Positions 58,171 through 64,000 of a DNA stretch of 64,000 bases are shown in pieces. Source of the stretch: Panopea generosa (taxonomy: Eukaryota; Mollusca; Bivalvia; Adapedonta; Hiatellidae); contig CM055897.1 of assembly GCA_029582155.1 (NCBI GenBank), positions 7,900,795 through 7,964,794 of the forward strand. Direction: 5' to 3'. Each line of letters starts with the position of its first letter. Within the stretch, counting starts at the first letter, position 1. Under the pieces are notes generated by a model. It saw only the letters and a program-made list of their open reading frames with translations. It did no database searches and was not told the DNA's origin. A program made the translations under genes and the position numbers.

Positions 58171-59035
58171 GGGGCAATTTCTAATAACATCTGTATAAAA
58201 TTAAACCAAAAATTTCTAATTATACAAACTCATTTAAATCAGATGCTATTTTCTTAATGCATGCAGCGTAAGCCATTATCTATTCAAAACATTTCTCTAC
58301 ATAGTTCATCCATAATTATTTTGTCCAGTTGCGTGTTTTTTTCTTCAAAACTTTATATACTTTATTTTTTTCGCAAGCAAGCATCTCAACAAGTTCTTAC
58401 TGATGTTGTCTGTCGATTTACATTTTCATTCCAATCTAATATCGCCAGGTGAGTTCGAAAAAGGTAATATTCATCTGAAAAGTTTATTCGTTTGTCTTGA
58501 AATTGTAATAAAGCATTATTAAAACTTTCCACATAAAATGTGTCCAAACAATAAATACAATCCTCTGCTTTTTTGCAGACTTTTATTTTTTTAATGCATC
58601 ATTTAAGAGTTGTTCAGCCTTTGGATCTGGTTTAAACATATTTATTCATAAATTATGTACAGCATATTCCACAACATATTTAGTAAAAGGATTGAAACGA
58701 AAGAAAATATTTCTTATATAGTTTCTCTCCTCAGTAACTTATACAAACATTTGTGTAAGGTGGCGAAGACTCATTAGATTAGTTTTGATATATTAACAAA
58801 ATAGAGTTCTATAAAAGATATATGATTTTTACATCGATAGTTGTATGTCTTGTTAAGTTTTGAAAGAAAACAAAATTTTATAATTAATCATATAAATTAG
58901 AATTAAAAACAAAATAAACAGAAAAAAAGGTGGACGAGTTCAGGACTAAGGCGAGCGAGCCAAGGGAAACAGACAGCAACATATTAATTATTATTTGGAT
59001 CTGAAATATGGCATTAGCTTCCTTCGTTATTAGGA
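58171..59035. other. Gene-free stretch
   Basis: AT-rich; the downstream (3') flank of the minus-strand transposase remnant. Its terminal inverted repeat, if any, was not found. Confidence 0.35.
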
Positions 59036-60352
59036 TCAGTTTTTTCTTGATGTTGCATGACAGTGTTGGTGGTTGTGTTTGTAGTGCTCTGTAATGTTCA
59101 TTATACTGCTTCTAAGACATTCTGCATTTTCATCACAATTTTCCATACACCAGTAAATATATGTTTTGATGCTTGCTGCTTTATCAGACAACTGGGCATG
59201 CCATGTTGATCCTTCTTTATACTTTGGACCAGAGCACACTGATCTGATCTCTGTTGTAATGTATTTAGCTGCATGCCAAGTATCGTTGGTTGAAGTTGTT
59301 TCTTTCTTTCAGTTCTGATAAACTAACACTAGCATTCCTGTCATGACAATGTAGTTTTATTTTAAGCCCACTATCTCCATAAGTATCAAAGAATGCATAC
59401 ATTTTTTAGTTCCAATTAGTTCATGTTTTTGACTGGATGAACTGTCTTTTTTGTGATGTGTTCATTTCGAATCAATTTGTGTGTATTTGCACCTATGCAA
59501 ATGACATCAGTATGGTAGGATTTTTTTCGAGTTCCATGGCGGGCATCAGTAAGTTATATTAATTTCTGTTATATCTGTGGCTGACTCAAGTTCCGACTGA
59601 ATGGCAAAGATGCATGAATCTTGACACACTTCTGATACCACACTCTTGTATCCTCGAAACATTTCGCCAATGTAAGTATCATGTAAACTACCAATCTGTG
59701 ATGCTTCACAAAACCTCTGATATTGGTTTGGTAACAAACCGGATACAAAGTAACTATGTAAAAGGCGTTGATTACCAAGAATTTTTTTTCCCAAGATAGG
59801 GAGTGCTTGTCCATGATATCTCATGGTTATTTAAACATTGTGTCTTGAGTATAGCTACATGACCTTTATACACAATAGATGTAGTAGATAGATGTTCCCC
59901 ACAAATTTGATCATGATGCATTAATTTCTTTATCATAGTTTCAATAGATGATAAACATGTCACAAATAACTGTTCTTCATGACCATCTAAAGAACTGTTG
60001 ATGCATGTAAAACCACTGTCTTGGAACTCGATGACAGTGGTGTCATCTGCACACAGCCTTTCATGCACGCTGTCAGTTACATTGACATTATTTCTAACAT
60101 AAGAATTAAGAACTTCTTCCAGCATTTGTTTAGAAGAAACAGTATTTGGATTTCCTTCCCATAAACATGCTTTAATTTCTGTAGCTAAACCCTAATATTT
60201 CCTGTTTTTCCATTTCACTTTCACACTGGAACGATATATTCCCTTGCACTGCACGTGTTTTTTTCTTTTCGTTTATTGTTTCTCCTTTTAACCGATTCTA
60301 TCTTGTCTTTGTGATATTTCCTCTTCTGACCAGTATTTACTGATAATTCCAT
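59036..60352 (-). pseudogene. DDE-type transposase-like remnant
   Basis: From ATG at 60,352 the minus strand reads MELSVNTGQKRKYHKDKIES, then a Lys/Arg-rich segment, MLEEVLNSYVRNNVNVTDSV, ICGEHLSTTSIVYKGHVAIL, LLHSYFVSGLLPNQYQRFCE, LTDARHGTRKKSYHTDVICI, GANTHKLIRNEHITKK, KLHCHDRNASVS, SVCSGPKYKEGSTWHAQLSD, and ends HYKHNHQHCHATSRKN. The acidic residues in TDARH and HDRN fit the first two metal-binding Asp of a DDE nuclease; the order resembles, from memory, an abundant uncharacterised transposase-like family of cnidarians and molluscs. Superfamily is not assigned (Kolobok- or Mutator-like are candidates). Frameshifts near 60,230, 59,800, 59,560 and 59,430-59,280 and an in-frame TAG near 60,192 show it is inactive. 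Confidence 0.65.
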
Positions 60353-60419
60353 TGTTAAATTATTGCTAGAGTGATTCAGAAAGTGTGAATTACATCTGTA
60401 ATTGACACAGACTTAGAGA

Positions 60420-61975
60420 GAGTATGATAAAACAATGCAGCAAAATGGAATTCCATTGTAACTGATACATACATTTTGATCCTAGGGTCAGTATCACACA
60501 GGAATGATCGCATTTTATCATAAGGGGCTGCAGGTTCATTCATTTATTTTAATCTTGAAATAACTCCAGATTTATTAGCATTAATACTTGTTTCTATATC
60601 ATTAATTATGTTGATATTAACAAAAACATATAAATAACATGTTTATTTCATTTTATAAATAATTCAAGTATTTTAATTTTTTTTTTTTTAAAAAAGGAAT
60701 CAAAGGTATACTACCCCTTCTAAGGCAAGTGTTTTTAATAATTTGGTTTCACCCATATGAGTCATTTTCAATATTCTGGAGGGAAATACTTATCACAACA
60801 AAATCATTAACAAAAATGAATGAACAGAAAATTATGTTGTCACCTTTAGTGACAGAAGATCAAAATCTAGCAATTGAAGTATGTTTTAATCATTCAAACT
60901 GGGACTTTATAGAAGTAAAATCAAATGAAAAAAATCAACATTTTGATGAGCAGAATGTTAGAATGATGATATGATGGCGGATAAACAACATGAATTTAAT
61001 GATACTGATATATCTAATGGTCAGTTGGATGGATATATTAAAAATGAGGAAGATGTTGAAACTGATGATGAATCAAACTGTGAAAGTGATAGGTGTAACG
61101 AATGCTTTTGTTCACCTTGTGTGACAACAAATGAATAATCGTAGCTGGGACCAATGTCAAGGCCACACTTTAAAAACAGAAATTGCAGGAGAATAAGATA
61201 CAAAATGTTTTGGGCTATGTTAGAACGACGAAATGCATGGAGGGAGAACAAATATTTAGCTAAGAAAGCTAGCATGATGAATAGATCAGGTGTAATTGAA
61301 TATATTGTGAGAATTTAAAGAGAGATAATGCCAAAATGTGTAATCGATTTAGTGAGGGGACGCTATCCAAATCTTCCAGGGGTACAATACTCGGGATATT
61401 GCTGGTGAAAGCATTATTTTGATATTCATTATGATGGCTACATTCATTTTTTTGGATCAGCTTCATATCTCGTGATAAAATTATAAATATACTGTTAAAA
61501 AAACAAACAATAAATAACAAAAAATTGACATACTAGGTAATCTAATTAAATGAAAACATCCAGATAATATTGGGTGTATTACTATACAAGTGCATTGCTA
61601 TATAAGTATGGAATTATTTTAAAAGACTGGTAAGTCAATAAATGATTTGTAGTTTGCTTTCCTATTTTTGCATAACTTACATTAGAGTGCATGCTTCTTT
61701 GTTTGTAAACAATGGTCACATGACAACTCATGAATAAAATGCTCCTCCTTAAAAATTCAAATTTGACTGTTACTGCCTTAAGATTAAATATTATAAATAA
61801 CAAATTATTTAATATTTCATTCTGAAAATTTCAAGGAATCATCAATTATATCAAGACCATGTTACATGACTAATTTCAAATTTTTAAGATCACTAAATTA
61901 TTTTAAATTTGAAAAATACTCTCCCTTGACCTAAATGTGATTTGAAAAATAAGGGAAATATAATATGGTTTAACA
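60420..61975 (+). repeat. Tandem duplication of ~1.5 kb, copy 1
   Basis: Ordered similarities to the 62.0-63.5 kb segment: ATTGTAACTGATAC at 60,455 and 62,034; CATATGAGTCATTTTC and CATTATGAATCATTTAG with GGAGGGAAAT; GTCACCTTTAGTGACAGAAG and GTAACTTTTAGTGACGAAA; GATGAATAGATCAG and GATGAATAAATCAG; AAAAATTCAAATTT at 61,751 and 63,266. Offsets are 1,515-1,580 bp, so this is a diverged direct duplication, or two neighbouring copies of one element. Confidence 0.75.
60974..61408 (+). pseudogene. P2X7 C-terminal-domain-like remnant
   Basis: A single frame from ATG 60,974 to TGA 61,406 is broken by TAA 61,136, TAG 61,142 and TAA 61,316. The N-terminal part is acidic (MADKQHEFNDTDISNGQLDG) and ends with RCNECFCSPCV. 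After the first stops it continues RIRYKMFWAMLERRNAWREN, KYLAKKASMMNRSG, REIMPKCVIDLVRGRYPNLP and GVQYSGYCW. The pattern Y..FW..L..R.AWR..., IMP.CV...VR..YPN..GV.Y.G matches the cysteine-rich intracellular ballast domain of P2X7 receptors, which in invertebrates often occurs in standalone proteins. Function in such proteins is unclear. It lies head-to-head with the transposase-like remnant, about 620 bp apart. Confidence 0.65.
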
Positions 61976-61999
61976 ATAGAACAGTGATAATAGCAGACA

Positions 62000-63480
62000 G
62001 CAAATTGTTTGTAAAACAATGCTGAAGGTTTACATTGTAACTGATACAGGAATATTGACTCTGGGGTCAATATCACATCCCACTTTAGCATTAGGAACTA
62101 CAGGGTCTTTAATTAATCATTATCAGGTAATTACTGTTTTATCAACACTATTAAGTGATGAGATAATGTTGTTGATTGATATCAAAGTTATTATTATATG
62201 AGCATATGTGCCTATTAATTTTAAACCACAATTCAAGCATTATAATCAGTCTGATAGATATGCCCAAAAGCCCTATATTCAAGTTGGTATAGCCCATTAT
62301 GAATCATTTAGTACGTTGTGGAGGGAAATTAAAATACATCGATATGTTACATGTTATTTGCTGATATGTTTGTAACTTTTAGTGACGAAAAATAAGAACT
62401 TGCAATTATTTTCATACTTGGATAATATATTAATACTGGGATGTTATTGATAAAAAAAATAATAATCAACACTTTGTTGAATTTCTTAGGAATTAGACTT
62501 GTACTAATGTTGATGTGATTAAAAATTGCAAAAGGTGTCTTTCTCAACAGAATACCTCAAATCATACCTTGGATACAAAGTTGAGTGATAGAGACTGTGC
62601 TAATGATAAACTTTAATTAATGTTGGTGTTTTATCCTGCATGTGTATTAACTGTAAATTATAAATTGTGGTGGTAATTATAGGCCGCGCATATCAAATAC
62701 AGAATAAAAAGTGAAAAAAAAAATCATTAAAAACTGTTATTACAATGTAATACACGGAGGGAGATAAAACACTTCAACTTCATTAAAGCAGATATCATGA
62801 TGAATAAATCAGTTGTAATTAATTATTTACTGATAATTTATTGAAAAAAGACCAAAAATGTTTTTTGATTTAGTAATTTTAAGTCACTTTCAAAAGCTTT
62901 CATTTGACAAAAGCTGTTTATATATATTCATGATATTCCTAGTGAAAACACTTTCTTTAACTATCATTTCTGTTACATGTGATATAATACACATGTAAAA
63001 TGATTCATTCATGTGACACCATATTTATTTTAATAAAGAAGAGGAACAATTGTATAATTCAATTAAATATGGTGATTAAAACGGTTGGTGATTAAAATAA
63101 TGATAATAGACGGAATCATTTAAAAGTTTAGGTAAGTCTTGCATGATTTGTAGTTTGTATTTAACAATTATATCTTAAATACAGCCATGTGAGCTACAGC
63201 ATGCCAGTTATGTTTTACAAACATTGGTCACTTGACAAATATTGACAAGTAGTTTGCTCTTCCCCAAAAATTCAAATTTCTCTGAAAGTGATTGTATGTT
63301 GAAAGCAATAATTAACAAACTATTGCAGATTTTATTCTGAAAATTTCAGGAACTGTGAGTAATATTAAGACTATGTTGCACGACAAATTTCAAATTTTTC
63401 AATCCATGAATTATTTTATATTTGAAAATTACTCTCCCAGATCTGAATGTGTTTTGAATAATAAGGGAAAACACTCCGAC
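62000..63480 (+). repeat. Tandem duplication of ~1.5 kb, copy 2 (more decayed)
   Basis: It corresponds to 60.42-61.97 kb as described for copy 1. The region equivalent to the P2X7-like frame (about 62,740-62,960) retains GGAGGGAGA...AAAGCAGATATCATGATGAA-like echoes but no open frame. The right part (63,160-63,475) is the best conserved, including TCTGAAAATTTCA and TTGAAAA.TACTCTCCC. Confidence 0.75.
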
Positions 63481-64000
63481 CGCCATTACCTCCCTTTTAT
63501 ACCCAGGTTGGGCCTTTTTATTGCTGTAACCACAATGACAGTAATATAAGTAGATACATACGAATATTGGTTCAGCCATTTTATCAGATTTATCCAAGAG
63601 TCAATATAGAACTCTTACACTGTGACGTTTAAAGTATTTATTACTTTGAAATGATAATTCAATGTGTTTGCTATTTGAGAGAAATAAACATCCGTATTAT
63701 TTTCATATCAATACGTGAAGCCGACTTAATAAAAAGTGCAACGATACGGACACTAGAAACACTATTTTATGGAGGACTTCGAGGTTGGTTGGCCAAGACG
63801 TTGTTTTACCTGCATATCTACCTACATTCAAACATACATACATGCGCACGCACGCACGGTCACACGCACACACGCAAACTACACACATAAATACAAAAGA
63901 AAGGCTATCTGTGCTGTCATTTTCCATTAAGGGGGCGTTACTGAAGGATTACTGTATTGAGTTTTTTAGATTTTGGGAATGTTTTTCGGTTATTTTAAAA
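63481..64000. other. Gene-free stretch with CA-rich microsatellite
   Basis: A CATACATACATG/CGCACGCACG/CACACGCACACACG simple repeat lies at about 63,828-63,885. No gene recognised up to the window edge. Confidence 0.5.

Overview
The window reads as nuclear DNA of an animal, most likely a bivalve or other mollusc. It is A+T-rich. Recognisable genes are split by introns with GT/AG borders. The repeat complement is metazoan: several tRNA-derived SINE families (one resembles, from memory, a SINE common in bivalves), a Ty3/gypsy element, an APE-type LINE, a Tc1 fossil and a second DDE-type transposon. The family of serpentine receptors found here is, to my knowledge, expanded in molluscs. There is no bacterial-style gene packing, rRNA, intact tRNA or CRISPR array. 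No intact protein-coding gene was found: every recognisable coding region carries at least one stop or frameshift, or is a fragment.

Layout. 1-3.1 kb is a 38-bp satellite. 4.4-6.0 kb and 9.2-12.1 kb hold two tandem, same-strand paralogues of a secretin/adhesion-like (7tm_2) receptor with Cys-rich extracellular parts. The first has one frameshift; the second has several frameshifts and two in-frame stops. 12-18.6 kb is gene-poor, with SINE copies and short perfect hairpins. About 18.7-24.6 kb is a decayed Ty3/gypsy element whose integrase lies upstream of reverse transcriptase (Gmr1-like order). 25.0-26.2 kb has a SINE and a broken C2H2 zinc-finger gene. 27.1-28.3 kb is a ~155-bp satellite with a three-unit higher-order repeat. 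29.6-32.5 kb contains three exons of a CYP4-like cytochrome P450, with a nonsense codon in exon 1 and a one-base insertion in exon 3.

33.8-43.6 kb is dominated by three long minisatellites with units of 22, 30 and 31 bp, whose forward frames are almost free of stops. 43.7-44.2 kb is a nearly perfect inverted repeat with 241-bp arms. 47.5-48.8 kb has a SINE and a Tc1/mariner transposase fossil on the minus strand. 53.4-56.4 kb is a 3'-truncated LINE (ORF1, endonuclease, partial reverse transcriptase). 59.0-61.4 kb has a minus-strand DDE-type transposase remnant lying head-to-head with a plus-strand remnant resembling the intracellular C-terminal domain of P2X7 receptors. The latter sits in a diverged tandem duplication of about 1.5 kb reaching 63.5 kb.

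The receptor pair is a local gene duplication, the P450 is an independent decayed or mis-assembled gene, and the rest is mobile or tandemly repeated DNA. Single-base indels may be assembly errors, whereas substitution-type stops and multiple lesions point to true decay. All family assignments come from reading translated motifs by eye; no database search was run.
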